Part shown: positions 45,231-55,940 of the stretch, piece by piece | How the letters are laid out: each line of letters begins with the position of its first letter | Position numbering within the stretch: the first letter of the stretch is position 1 | Assembly (NCBI GenBank): GCA_007570785.1 | Contig: ML664173.1 | Coordinates: forward strand, 12,529,198-12,593,197 | Origin: Antilocapra americana | Lineage: Eukaryota > Chordata > Mammalia > Artiodactyla > Antilocapridae | Length of the DNA stretch: 64,000 nt | Reading direction: 5' to 3' | Notes under the pieces: generated by a model | Told to the model about the DNA's origin: nothing | Databases searched by the model: none | The model's input: the letters and a program-made list of their open reading frames with translations, nothing else | Position numbers and translations under genes: made by a program

Positions 45231-45540
45231 TTGTTGTTGTTCAGTCGCTCAGTTGTGTCCGACTCTATGACCCCATGGACTGCAGCACACCAGACTTCCC
45301 TGTCCATCACCAACTCCTGGAGCTTGCTCAAACTCATGTCCATTGAGTCGGTGATGCCAACCAACCATCTTGTCCTTTTCTCCTTCTGCCCTGAATCTTT
45401 CCCAGCATCAGGGTCTTTTCCAGTGAGTTGTCTATTCGTATCAGGTGGCCAAAGTATTGGAGCTTCAGTATCAGGCCTTCCAATGAGTATTCGGGGTTGA
45501 TTTCCTTTGGGAAAGACTGATTTGATCTCCTTGATACTAC
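45231..45540 (-). mobile_element. BovB LINE, 3' end
   Basis: Reversed BovB 3' terminus: tcagtcgctcagttgtgtcc, gtccattgagtcggtgatgc, aatctttcccagcatcaggg, aggtggccaaagtattggag, gatttgatctccttgatac. About 310 bp. tagatact occurs at 45222 and 45552, a possible target duplication. Confidence 0.93.
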
Positions 45541-45559
45541 CTTGATCTCTATAGATACT

Positions 45560-45926
45560 ACCTTGCCTAAAATGCTGCCATCTTGGCTTAAGGATTGCCC
45601 TCTGTTTGCCCAGGCAGGGATCTTAAAATACAGATGCCCACCAGGAGAAAACTTGCATTAAGTCCCATCTGCCACAGTATAAGTCATTTTATTGCAGTCT
45701 TTTTTTGGAATAGTCGCATGTGTGAGCTATGGATATCTATAGAGAAAGAGAATACAAAAAAAAAAGTAAAACAGCCCAAACTTCACTTGTTTCACAACTT
45801 GGATTTGGGCCATCCTGGTTTCAAGCCCATTGATTTTGCTTCTCATTTCAGTCTGTCATAGAAGGCAATGCAGAGCCCAGAATGGAACTAAATTTATAGA
45901 GCACAAATCAAGTGTTAGGCATGGGA
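45560..45926. other. No recognised feature
   Basis: No gene or named repeat; short A-run at 45756-45764. Confidence 0.5.
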
Positions 45927-45939
45927 CAATGTGATTTCT
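45927..45939. repeat. Target-site duplication, left copy
   Basis: caatgtgatttct, repeated exactly at 46205-46217 around the BOV-A2. Confidence 0.92.
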
Positions 45940-46204
45940 TCCGGAGAAGGCAATGGCACCCCACTCCAGTACTCTTGCCTGTAAAACCGCATGGACGAAG
46001 GAGCCTGGTAGGCTGTAGTCCATGGGGTCGCTGAGTTGGACACAGCTGAGTGACTTCACTTTCACTTTCATGCATTGGAGAAGGAAATGGCAACCCACTC
46101 CAGTGTTCTTGCCTGGAGAACCCCAGGGACAGCGGAGCCTGGTGGGCTGCCATCTACGGGGTCACACAGAGTCGGACACAACTGATACAACTTAGCAGCA
46201 GCAG
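45940..46204 (+). mobile_element. BOV-A2 SINE dimer
   Basis: Two BOV-A monomers in tandem, ccggagaaggcaatggcacc and attggagaaggaaatggcaa, joined at tttcactttcatgc near 46065, ending cttagcagcagcag. A perfect 13-bp target duplication surrounds it. Confidence 0.97.
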
Positions 46205-46217
46205 CAATGTGATTTCT

Positions 46218-47211
46218 CCAGTATTTCTCCCTTTAATCTTCACAACTCTGAAACGTAGGTAATCTCCACTCCCAAAACCATCACCTGTTTTGTTCTGGTG
46301 TTTTTAATGGATAGTTACAGGTCAGAGATGTAAAGCAATCTGCTAAGGCCCCATAAACTGTGATGGGCACACCTGAGCCTAGAACTGGGACGCGTCCAAC
46401 ACTGAAGTTTGTTCTCTGTGTCACCCCACATTGCATGCACAAGCCACTGGCCCTCACACAGCCCTAGGACTCCAGGGTGGCAGGGTGGGAGACCAAGCAG
46501 GAGGTCTTATAAACTAGCTGAGAAAGGAGCCCAGGAGCCAGCCCCAGTTCTGCCCGCTTCTCTGCCCTCACCACTCATGCAGACGCAGAGCTCCAGAGAT
46601 GAAAGAAGTGGCAGCAGCTGAGCAAAAGCCCCAAGACTGTGCACCCTTGCTTTCATACGCACATACTTCCTCTTTCCTTCTCTCTCTCTCCATCCCCATC
46701 GAGCACCATCATTTGAAGCTTGGACTCCGCTGCCAGCCAGGCTCCTGTGTGGCTGAGAGGAAAGTTATTTACAGCAAGGTCTGGCCTCTCGCGCCACCAT
46801 GTAATTCAAGGCAATTGCACTTCCAAATAGATCTTTTTTGGAGAAAATCAACAGTGGCTTTGCTTTCAATCTGCTGGAAAATGAAGTCCTGGGAATGTGT
46901 TACATAAGTCCCCAGCAGGTGGAGCGAGGAAGGCAGGAGCCCATGGCCCTGCCATGACAGAGGGGGGCTCTGGTGCCTCCACGCCTGCCCTGCTGCGGCC
47001 TGTGGCTCTCGGGGGACTGGACCGGGGCACCAGGGAGGGCGAAGGTGTGAGCGCAGCTTGCCAAAACCATCAGCTTGAGCTTCACAGGAGAAATGGGAAC
47101 CAGAGAGGCACAGAACACCCTGATGGGGGAGATCAGAGTGTCTGCTTTACTCACCCTCAATGGAATCTAATGAAAGGTGGTAACAGCCACCCCATGCCCC
47201 ACTCCCCGCAT
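46218..47211. other. No gene recognised; mixed unique sequence
   Basis: No named repeat. An AT-rich block at 46795-46900 (gcaattgcacttccaaatag and onward) followed by a GC-rich stretch at 46915-47060. Frames at 46599-47313 are unsupported. Confidence 0.45.
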
Positions 47212-47275
47212 CACACAAACACACACACACACACACACACATGCACGCGCACACATGCACACGCACGCACATGCA
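47212..47275. repeat. Compound CA/GCAC microsatellite
   Basis: CA run grading into cacgcgcacacatgcacacg. Confidence 0.93.
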
Positions 47276-47639
47276 ATACCTATGCCCAAATGGGTTTTTT
47301 TTTTCCTTTTTAATGTTTATTTTCCATTACAAAAGTAAAAAAAAATCTCACTCAAGACAATGTGAAAATACAGAAACACAGAAAACTAAATTGTCCACAA
47401 CTCCATCACCTAAGCACAGTCATCATTAACGTTTTAAGGGATTTTCTTCCAGTCTTTCTTTTCATCCATTTTTAGCCTTAAAAAAAAAAAAAGATTCCTG
47501 ATGAGCTTTCCAAAATTCCTCAGGCATTCACCTCTGGGACCTTCTGTCAAGATTCTGATTGATGCAAACTCAAGAGTTTTAAGAGGCTAGATGGTAAATT
47601 AATTGGCTAGATAACTATCCAGTGGTTTGTTAGGTCATG
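47276..47639. other. No recognised feature
   Basis: T-run at 47296-47304 and A-run at 47479-47492; nothing else recognised. Confidence 0.5.
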
Positions 47640-47830
47640 GAGAAGGACTACAGTGGGATACAAGGAGCACTAAACCATGAATCGGGACATGTTCATTCCA
47701 GCCCCATTTTCACCAGGGGTGACTGTCGGACCAGGGGTATGTTCTATGTTCCTTTTTGGCCTTATTTTCCTCATTCATATTAAGAAACATAATGGAAGAA
47801 TTCATTAGGAGACCTTGTATTTCTTATATT
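47640..47830 (+). repeat. MIR SINE (MIRb-like)
   Basis: gggatacaaggagcactaaa, tcattccagccccattttca, cttattttcctcattcatat, and aatggaagaattcattagga resemble forward MIRb. Confidence 0.5.
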
Positions 47831-47837
47831 TCCTGAG

Positions 47838-48012
47838 AAAATCACTCCCTCAATCTATATATAAGTAGTTTCATCTGCACAATGGGACTATCAATAGCTG
47901 TTTTCCAAAACTTCTCACAGCTGTTGTGAGGGTCAAATTAAATGGTGCATAAAAATGGCTTTGCTAACTGTGAAGGACCATAAAAAAGGAAAGCTACTGT
48001 TATGATTTTTAA
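47838..48012 (+). repeat. MIR SINE
   Basis: agtagtttcatctgcacaat, gggactatcaatagctgttt, tcacagctgttgtgagggtc, aaattaaatggtgcataaaa, tggctttgctaactgtgaag: the forward MIR 3' half. Confidence 0.65.
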
Positions 48013-48514
48013 AGAGAAAAATACCTGAGCCACATAACTTGTGAAAATACAAGGATAGTGAGATGAGGTAATCCAGGAAAGAAACAGAGAGAGAGAGGTG
48101 CTATTTCTGCAATTCAGACAAGAAATTTGGAAAAATAGAGGGGGTGCAGAGAGAGTGAGGAATGAAAGTATACAAAAGACAGTGACTTTCTCCTTTTAGC
48201 CCGCTTTGTCCAAAAAAGGCACTGGCTACTCACCCTCTAGGAATCCAGGTAGGAGGTACAGATGTGGAGGGTGTGATGTGAGTTTGGTTCTGCATCTTAG
48301 CAGGAATTTAGAGGCAGATGAAGGACCTCTATCCCCTCTCGGTAGCAACCTCCCCAAAGAGGAAAGTCCAAGGGTGAGATTCTCCAGCCTACAGCATGGA
48401 GTCTGATTTATGTGTTTACATTATGAAGGGATGGAGGAGAGGATGAGGAGAGGACTGCACTGAACCACAAAAAATACAGATGAGAACCACCCATCAGAAG
48501 TGTGTATATATAAC
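48013..48514. other. No recognised feature
   Basis: No gene or named repeat. Confidence 0.5.
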
Positions 48515-48632
48515 TTGCTCAGTTGTATCCGATTCTTTGCAACCCCACGGACTGTAGTCCACCAGGCTCCTCTGTCCACGGAATTCTCCAGGCATGAATA
48601 CTGGAGTGGGGAGCCATTCCCTTCTCCAGGAC
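48515..48632 (-). mobile_element. BOV-A or Bov-tA SINE, headless fragment
   Basis: Reversed: cttgctcagttgtatccgat, cggactgtagtccaccaggc, attctccaggcatgaatact, attcccttctccaggacaca. Lacks the tRNA head. Confidence 0.88.
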
Positions 48633-49283
48633 ACATCAATTTGGGGGATCCCCAGGAGCAAAGCTGCCAGACCATGGAATTAGTGACAGTGAGCCACCTT
48701 CTGGTGGGCCTAGATATTGCACAATTTCCTGTGTCCCAGGAATTCTAACTTTAGTCCCTGTTTAGAGGTTGTAAGGTATCTTACCTTGTTGGTTTCGTGG
48801 AATCTCCAAGACCAAAACCAGGCCAGGAAAAGCTACTACAATGATTATATATGTCCTTAGCAGCTCCCACTTTCTTATTCAATTTGTTCTCTCCAGACTT
48901 TCCCTTCTACCCTCATTTGCCACCTGAGCCCAGTGCTCTTAATTCATATATTTGTACTCATGCCTACTAGGTCAGTTTCCCCACCAATATTTCTATTTGA
49001 AAGAAGACCTAAGGAAATGGGCATAACATCCACCTCATACATGCATTCAAATGGGTGTTGGGCCTCTATGTGTGCAAGATATGATCCCATTTCCAAGATC
49101 TCATCATCTATTGAGGAAAGTAAAAAAAAAAAATGTACTAAAATAACTACCCTACCATAGTTAAAGGAAACAATAAAATGAATAGTATAGACAATAGAGT
49201 CTCTAGGAAGACTAGAATTTGGGAATTCTGGAAGGAAAAAAGTCACTTATGATTGGGATAATTAAAGAATTAGGGTAATTAAA
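48633..49283. other. No recognised feature
   Basis: Opposed frames at 48933-49246 are unsupported. A-run at 49122-49132. Confidence 0.5.
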
Positions 49284-49298
49284 AAAGGTGGTATGTTT

Positions 49299-49515
49299 GT
49301 CGCGGAGGACAGGCACAAGCGTCAGTGATTGTGTTACGAGGGCTCAGTAGTCGTGGCTCTAACGTGTGGTCAGTAGCCTGCACTCTGCAATAAGAGAAGC
49401 CACTACAATGAGAAGCCCACACACCGCAACAAAGAGTAGACCCTGCTCACCACAAGCAGAGAAAGCCCATACGTAGCAACGAAGACCCAGCATAGCCAAA
49501 ATAGATAAATATTTT
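49299..49515 (+). mobile_element. CHR-type tRNA-derived SINE
   Basis: Body and tail: agggctcagtagtcgtggct, aagccactacaatgagaagc, cacaccgcaacaaagagtag, gcagagaaagcccatacgta, gcaacgaagacccagcatag, then ataaatatttt. The head is reduced. The flanks aaaggtggtatgttt (49284) and ggaggtggtgttt (49520) look like an aged target duplication. Confidence 0.82.
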
Positions 49516-49669
49516 AAAAGGAGGTGGTGTTTGACCTGATATTTGAAGATTTTAACAGGAGAATGGAGAAGAAGGTACACCTGAAAGGAACATAGCGCAC
49601 AGGGTACGGAAGAGGGAGAAGTTAAGACCCACTCATAGGATACTTTGACCAGAGCATGTCAGAGAATAA

Positions 49670-49885
49670 TGACAACTAATGTTTACATGATTTTAGAAAG
49701 CCTCTTTTAAAAAAAGTTTATCTTCTCAACCATCTCATAAGGCTGGTATTATTACTATTGAGCCCATTTTATATATGGAGAAACTGAGTTTAGAAGAGAT
49801 TAAATTACTTGTTCTATGAAAGTTCTATAGCTAGAGAGATAACCTAGACCCAAGGATTCAAGATCCATCTCCCAATCCACAGCAA
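49670..49885 (-). repeat. MIR SINE
   Basis: Reversed MIR: caaccatctcataaggctgg, ttattactattgagcccatt, tatggagaaactgagtttag, attaaattacttgttctatg, aacctagacccaaggattca. Confidence 0.7.
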
Positions 49886-50394
49886 ATATGATTAACTAAA
49901 AAAGGGAGAATGCAACCATTCTGTGAAGGGCAAGAAATACCAAGCTAGAATATCAGGCTAATGGTGAGGTTTCAGGCCCTGTGGCAGTAGAATAGAGCTT
50001 CCCTTTGGGGCTGGTGAAGGTAACAAGATATGATCTTCTTTGTCTAACCTCTTTCCAGAAAGAGGCTGACTCCTCACTGGTCATTTTCTTTCTTCTTCTT
50101 AGAGATACACCCTGAGCTATTTGACTACACAGGAGCTGGCAAAAAACAAAGAAAACTTATTTCTTTGTTTTGCCAGTGAATTTATCAGTGTGTTTGATTT
50201 CCTGTTCACTGCTTTGTATTTTATTAGGCCTTAGGGTGCCTCAGTAAATTAAGATGATATAGTCGAAATGTATGATTAAAAGGCTGAGCAACAATAATAA
50301 CAGCATAATCATACTGTGTATTCATATTCTACTCAGCATCTGTTATATCATTTATTCACACAAAATCAGCAGCAATGCAAAACAGGAAAGACAG

Positions 50395-50545
50395 AAAGTA
50401 GCAATCCAAATTTACCAGTGGGAAAACTGAAACAGAAAGGCTAGGTGGTTTGCCTGGGGCCACACAGCAAGTTATTAGAACTTTACTCAGATCCTTCAAT
50501 TCCCACGCCAGCCTGCTCGTCATAGTTCAGCCTCTGAGCTCAGGC
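50395..50545 (-). repeat. MIR SINE
   Basis: Reversed MIR: accagtgggaaaactgaaac, gaaaggctaggtggtttgcc, tggggccacacagcaagtta, then the degraded cagcctgctcgtcatagttc end. Confidence 0.7.
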
Positions 50546-50984
50546 AGGCTATGGAGATGAGTGGTACCATGTGGTACCATCTGCTTCTGCCTCCCAGGAG
50601 CTCCGATTTCAGAACCATGGACAGAGGCTCCCAGGCTTGAAGCTATTCTTTAATGGCATGCAATGCTAGTTTCCAAAGTTCACAAACTGAATTCTGAAAT
50701 GTTGAACCATGTCATGCACCACAAGAATATTGCATGGGTGCCTAAAAGTGATGGCAGTAATAACCACTTAGAAACAAGTCAGAGTCTGGAACAGACATCT
50801 TTACAAGCTTTAGCTAGGTTGAAGCAAATGCAACCTTGAAACAAAGCAGCTACTCATTCCTCATAAAGCCTGAAATCAATTAATAATCAGTAACATTTAT
50901 CCTAGTATCCAAATACCAAACTGCCTCCAATTAAGTAACTTTGTTTTTTCTCTTCACATCCCAAACTATCAAATGTGAAAATAA
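50546..50984. other. No recognised feature
   Basis: Small tandem doubling of gtggtaccat at 50561-50580; nothing else recognised. Confidence 0.5.
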
Positions 50985-51092
50985 TACCAGTATCAATAAT
51001 GTTTACAGAGTTACTGTTTTATGACAGGGCACAGGCTAGGCACCTAAATAGTATGTCATCATTTGATCCTTTTAGTGGTATTCATGAAACTT
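50985..51092 (-). repeat. MIR-like SINE fragment
   Basis: tgtttacagagttactgttt, acagggcacaggctaggcac, tatgtcatcatttgatcctt resemble reversed MIR 3' text. Confidence 0.48.
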
Positions 51093-51134
51093 ATCTAGAA
51101 TATAGAGGCTGTAAGGAAAGTATTTGGGAAAATA

Positions 51135-51362
51135 AAGATGCTAGATTGAAAGCTAGACCAAGTCTGGAGTCACACATTCCTGCTTCAAGTCCCAGATCTG
51201 CCTCTCACTAGCTGTGTGATCTCGGACACTTGTTTCACTGTCCTGAGTCTAAGACTCTGCCTATATAAAATTTCAGAATCATACTCTCATCATAGGGTTT
51301 CTTTAGGTGCATAAATAATGTGCATAAAGCCCAGAGCACTATGTTAGGTATATCATAACTAT
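51135..51362 (+). repeat. MIR SINE
   Basis: Nearly full-length: agtctggagtcacacattcc, gcttcaagtcccagatctgc, ctctcactagctgtgtgatc, then atagggtttctttaggtgca and agcccagagcactatgttag. Confidence 0.82.
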
Positions 51363-52354
51363 CCAACAGACACTATAGTGTAAGTTCTCTCCCTCTTTCT
51401 ATCTTGTATGTGTACCTTTGGTTTATCTGTAGACTCCTTTTCCCAGGCTTTACCTCCAACTCCTTGACCTGATATCAAGATAAAAATAAAATATGGGAAA
51501 GGGGAGAGAGTTATGTTAAATGAAAATCAGCTCACAGATCTGAAGAATTTAGAACTTTTATTGAGTTTAAAAATGATAATGCCTCTAATTAAGGAAGGGA
51601 AAGATAGTGGGTGCAATGTGTATGATGGTTATAAGTCAGTTATATACACCGTCAAACCTACGGTATCTGACCACAGACCAGCAATGGGAATGGAGACTAT
51701 AACAAAGCTATAAGCCAGTAAACATCATTCCTGCCTTGGCCTCCCACTCAGATCATCTTCAATGTAACTTCACAACCCAAGCAGGGAAGGGACTAAAAGT
51801 GAGGATTTTTTTTTTTTTTGCCAGAACCCTAGGCACAACTTCCAATGTTCACCCCATTTCTGAAAACATCAACTCATCTTCACCTACCCTTCCTAATATG
51901 AGCTTTAGAATTTACCATCCCATTGAGAAGAAGAGATTCCTCCAAACAAAACTGATGCATGAGGAATGTCTCTGGAGAAATAGAATCTAAAAGAGCTTGG
52001 CTGTTACTCCCATTCTTTCCACCACCACTCACTGATCATTACAAGAAATAGTTAAAAGTCTCCTCACCCCCATCAAGAAACTTGCAACTAGCAAGAGACA
52101 TGATACTAGAGCCTGGTGAATGTTTTAATAAAAATGTTCCCATGGCACTGTGCATGATGATGGGAAGTCTAATGCCAACCAGCCCCATCCAGTAACATTT
52201 CTTGACTCACTGCATATATAGATAACCACTGAAGTTCCTCTGCACCCTCCTGAAACTCTGCTTGTTCAGTGTGATCAGGATCTCTGCCTCTTCTCACACC
52301 CCAGGCCCTCTGACTGCCCTCCGATCAAAACACAACATATGTTTATGCCTGAAA
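51363..52354. other. No recognised feature
   Basis: T-run at 51808-51819. Frames at 51513-51990 are unsupported. Confidence 0.5.
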
Positions 52355-52475
52355 GGAAACCTAGATATCATCTTGCCTGACCTTTTCATTTTGCAAACTG
52401 AATTCCAGAGAGGGACTAACTTCTCCTAGGTTGCAAAGCTGGTGGATCAAGAACTAGGACACAGGTCTCCCAACA
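52355..52475 (-). repeat. MIR SINE fragment
   Basis: gaccttttcattttgcaaac, tgaattccagagagggacta, ggttgcaaagctggtggatc, aagaactaggacacaggtct: reversed MIR centre. Confidence 0.65.
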
Positions 52476-52733
52476 ACCATGCAGGAAAGTGTGAGATGTG
52501 TCACATGTTTTCCTATTTCATATGTGGTTCTTCAACCTCCTTGGTGAATTTACAATTCTGTCTCCTTTGTAAACCCATGTCTCCACGAGTCCCTCCACTG
52601 CTCTGCAAAGCTGAACAAGATGACCAGGAGTGTTAGGTGACTAATGAGACTCAGCTCTGGGTTTTAATTCAAGGAGTACTGAGAAAATTTCCTCTGCCTG
52701 CACTCTAATGCCACTCATCCAAATAACACCCTG

Positions 52734-52982
52734 CAGTGTATTACGTATCTTAGGTAGTCTTTTATCTTCATTGGAATAGAATTGCTTTACAATGCTGTGT
52801 TAATTTCTGCTGCACAACGATGTGAATCAGCTATATGTGTACATATATCCCCCACCTCTTAAGCCTCCCTCCCACCAGCCCCCATCCCAGCCCTCTAGGC
52901 CATCACAGAGCACCGAGCTGACCTCCCTGGGCTTTATGGCAGGTTCCTACTAGTTACGTATTTCACACATGGTAGTGCATGT
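52734..52982 (-). mobile_element. L1 LINE 3' UTR fragment
   Basis: Reversed L1 3'-UTR: tgctttacaatgctgtgtta, atttctgctgcacaacgatg, tgaatcagctatatgtgtac, catcacagagcaccgagctg, acgtatttcacacatggtag. Confidence 0.85.
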
Positions 52983-53254
52983 AGTCTATCAAATCCTCCT
53001 GAAAACGATGACAGGCACCAGGTCTGTAAGCAATAGGACAGAAGGGGAACTTCTTGGGTCTAGCACTGCCCTGCTGGTCAGGTTCTATGCAAATCCCTCC
53101 ATCCCTTATTGCTGAACAACTGGGAGAAAAACCCGTTCCCTGGAACTGCATCTTCTGTTCTCTGCTGACAGTTGGGAATGACAAATTTGCTCCTCTTGAT
53201 TAATCCTTACATGTGGGCCTTTCCTAAGCTGTATTTGCCCCAGGGCCCCTAGGG

Positions 53255-53440
53255 AAGCAGCATGGTAGGGCATAAGAGCACTGACTGGCACAGGAGTCAG
53301 GCCTCCTGGGTAGAAATGAGGTTTCTCAGCTATGTAACCTACAGCAGGTAGAACTCCCTAGGTCAGCATTTCCTCACTGGTTTACCAATCTGGTTGGGTT
53401 GTTGTAAGAATCAAGTAGTATATTTGAGTAAAGGAAATGG
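53255..53440 (+). repeat. MIR SINE
   Basis: agcatggtagggcataagag, cacaggagtcaggcctcctg, ggtttctcagctatgtaacc, gggttgttgtaagaatcaag: forward MIR. Confidence 0.75.
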
Positions 53441-53449
53441 CTTATATTG

Positions 53450-53756
53450 AAAAGTAAAAGTCACGTCTCACTCTTTGTGACCCCATGGACTATATAGTCC
53501 ATGGAATTCTCCAGGCTGGAATACTGGAGCGGGTTGCCATTCCCTTCTCCAGGGGATCTTCTCAACCCAGGGATTGAATCCAGACCTTCCGCATTGCAGG
53601 TGGATTCTTTAACAGCTGAGCCATAAGGGAAGCCCAAGTATACTGGAGTGGGTAGCCTATCCCTTCTTAGAGGATCTTCCCAACCCAGGAATCAAACCGG
53701 GGTCTCCTGCATTGCAGGCGGATTCTTTACCAACTGAGCTACCAGGGAAACCCTGA
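53450..53756 (-). mobile_element. Composite Bov-tA SINE, two head units
   Basis: Two reversed heads (cagctgagccataagggaag at 53613 and aactgagctaccagggaaac at 53732) share one tail at the left (agtcacgtctcactctttgt). The layout is the same as at 22197. cttatattg flanks it at 53441 and 53757. Confidence 0.93.
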
Positions 53757-53861
53757 CTTATATTGGGGAGGGGGGTAGTTAATAAATATTAGTTTACTTC
53801 CCCTTCCACTAAAGTGGGAAAACAAGTATCCATATTTCTATTTGAGCCCTAACTCTTATTT

Positions 53862-54135
53862 TGGAGAAGGCACTGGGGACCCACTCCAGTACTCTTGCCT
53901 GGAAAATCCCATGGATGGTGAAGCCTGGTAGGCTGCAGTCCATGCGGTCGCTAAGAGTCGGACACGACTGAGGGACTTCACTTTCCCTTTTCACTTTCAT
54001 GCACTGGAGAAGGAAATGGCAACCCACTCCAGTGTTCTTGCCTGGAGAATCCCAGGGACAGGGAGCCTGGTGGGCTGCTGTCTATGGGGTCGCACAGAGT
54101 CAGACATGACTGAGCAACTGAACTGAAGTGAAGTG
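53862..54135 (+). mobile_element. BOV-A2 SINE dimer
   Basis: Two monomers, ggagaaggcactggggaccc and ggagaaggaaatggcaaccc, joined near 54000, ending agcaactgaactgaagtgaa. aactcttattt flanks it at 53851-53861 and 54136-54146. Confidence 0.96.
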
Positions 54136-54332
54136 AACTCTTATTTACTGGTATCTGAATATTCATTTTCTCTGTTCAAAGCCTTTGCTTCCCCTTTGCA
54201 AAAAGAACATCTTCCTATTCTCCAGACAATAATGTGACAGAACTACTCAATTTTCCTGAGATAAAGGTATGATTTACCATAGAAGCATAACTTTAATCAC
54301 AGAATTAATCATGTGTGGGTGAGAGGAAGGAA

Positions 54333-54540
54333 ATAAGTGATGACTAAGTGCCTACTGTGTACCAGGCATCTGAAGCACATTGTTTAACATAATCTCCTGG
54401 GAGGGTATCTGTTACTCTTCCATTTTACAGATGTGGATTGGCGAGGTTAGATGAACTCAGACCAGCGTGGATATTAAGCAGCAGAGTTAAGATATGAGCC
54501 TCCAAAGCCATGCTTCTTTCCATTTACACCACACTCTTAG
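54333..54540 (-). repeat. MIR SINE
   Basis: Reversed MIR: actaagtgcctactgtgtac, caggcatctgaagcacattg, cttccattttacagatgtgg, agcagagttaagatatgagc, catttacaccacactcttag. Confidence 0.8.
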
Positions 54541-55049
54541 CTGAGGAGCAGAAGCATCCACTGAGACTCTTAACGAGAGAGCATGCCGGCATAAACCATG
54601 CTAAATGGGCTGACTTGACTCTCCCTGCATCCTCCTGACCCAGTGATCTTCCTTTCGTTGGAATTTTAGATGCTCAGGTGATGGATTTATGCTAGTGACC
54701 ACCAGAGGGGGATAACCGCTGGCAAAGTGCAGGCTGCGTGTGTGTGCTCACCCACGTGCACACACACACACACACACACAGCTTCTCCAGTAGCCTACCC
54801 AAACAATAACAGAGGATTAATGCACACAGAGAGTCCTTTTAAAACAAAGACGCTTGAATAAACAGAGCCTCCTCTCAGCCTCTCCCCTACTGCCAAAGCC
54901 TGCTGAGTCTCAGCACACCTTGGGGGAAAGGACGGCAAAGTGGGCATCCCTTCTTCAGGCCAAGTATACCCTTGTCTTGGAAAGAAAGAAACATAGATTT
55001 GACCCACTAGGGCTTATACTCAAAGAACATTAAGTACACAGTTAAACAG
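54541..55049. other. No gene recognised; short CA tract
   Basis: A (CA)n run of about 12 units at 54757-54780. Nothing else recognised. Confidence 0.55.
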
Positions 55050-55275
55050 AAATGGATTTGAAACCAGAAGACAAGGGTTTTTAAAGTGCTGGCTTAATCA
55101 CTCCAGGTATACGTATAGTTATGCCTGAGTCTCTTTACACCTCTGGTTGTGCATTTCCTCCATGTAAAGTGGGATGTCGACACCCACCTTTCAAGGCTAA
55201 AGACAGAATGCAATGAGGTGAGGCAAAGTACTCTGTAAACTGTATAAATGCCCACTGCTCTCACTGGTGTTATGA
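55050..55275 (+). repeat. MIR SINE
   Basis: gatttgaaaccagaagacaa, tatgcctgagtctctttaca, catttcctccatgtaaagtg, ggcaaagtactctgtaaact, gtataaatgcccactgctct: forward MIR. Confidence 0.65.
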
Positions 55276-55487
55276 TCATGATCATTTACTCAGTATTGAC
55301 CTTCCAACTAAGGCAGTGCCTGTGTTTAACCACGCAGGGCCTGGTGCAAGAGCAACAGGACTTGGACTGTGTGAAATAGAAGCAAGAGGAACCAGGGGTC
55401 ATAAACAACAGTCTGGAAGGAAGGGTCCAGATTCCCCACATTGGTATTTTTATGTGTTGCTCATGCTATCCCAGGCCCACCAGCCTG

Positions 55488-55940
55488 TTATTAGTTTCCG
55501 GGAGCTGCTATAACAAATTGTCACAAACTGCGTGGCTTGAAACAACAGAAATTTATTTTCTTACAATTCTAGAGGACACAAGTCTGAAATCAAGGTGCTG
55601 GCAGAGCTACTGTCTCTGGAGGCTCTCAGGGAGGGTCCTTCCTTGTCTCTTTCAGCTTCTGGCGGCTGTCAGAATTTCTTGGATTCATTGGCTTGTGACC
55701 ACATCATTGCGATCTCTACCCCCATCTTCATCCCAATTTCTTTCCTGTCTGACAAATCTACCCTGTGTGTCTCTTATAAGGACACTTGTCACTGGATTTA
55801 GGGTTCATTTGATCATCTCTTCATCTCAAGATCCTTAGCTTAATTACACCTACAATGACCAATTACCAAATAAGGTAATATTTATAGGTTCCAAAAATTA
55901 GAATGCACCATATCTTTTGGGAAATCACCATCAAACCCAC
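55488..55940 (-). repeat. MaLR LTR (MLT1-like), solo
   Basis: Reversed MLT1 order, clearer than other copies here: gctgctataacaaattgtca, gtggcttgaaacaacagaaa, tttattttcttacaattcta, ctgaaatcaaggtgctggca, tcttataaggacacttgtca, ttaattacacctacaatgac. An old non-coding LTR remnant. Confidence 0.85.

Noticed and set aside
46599..47313. Possible exon pair in frames at 46599-46907 and 46897-47313
   Set aside because: The second frame ends in translated CA repeat and neither shows a known domain; GC content alone explains the open frames.
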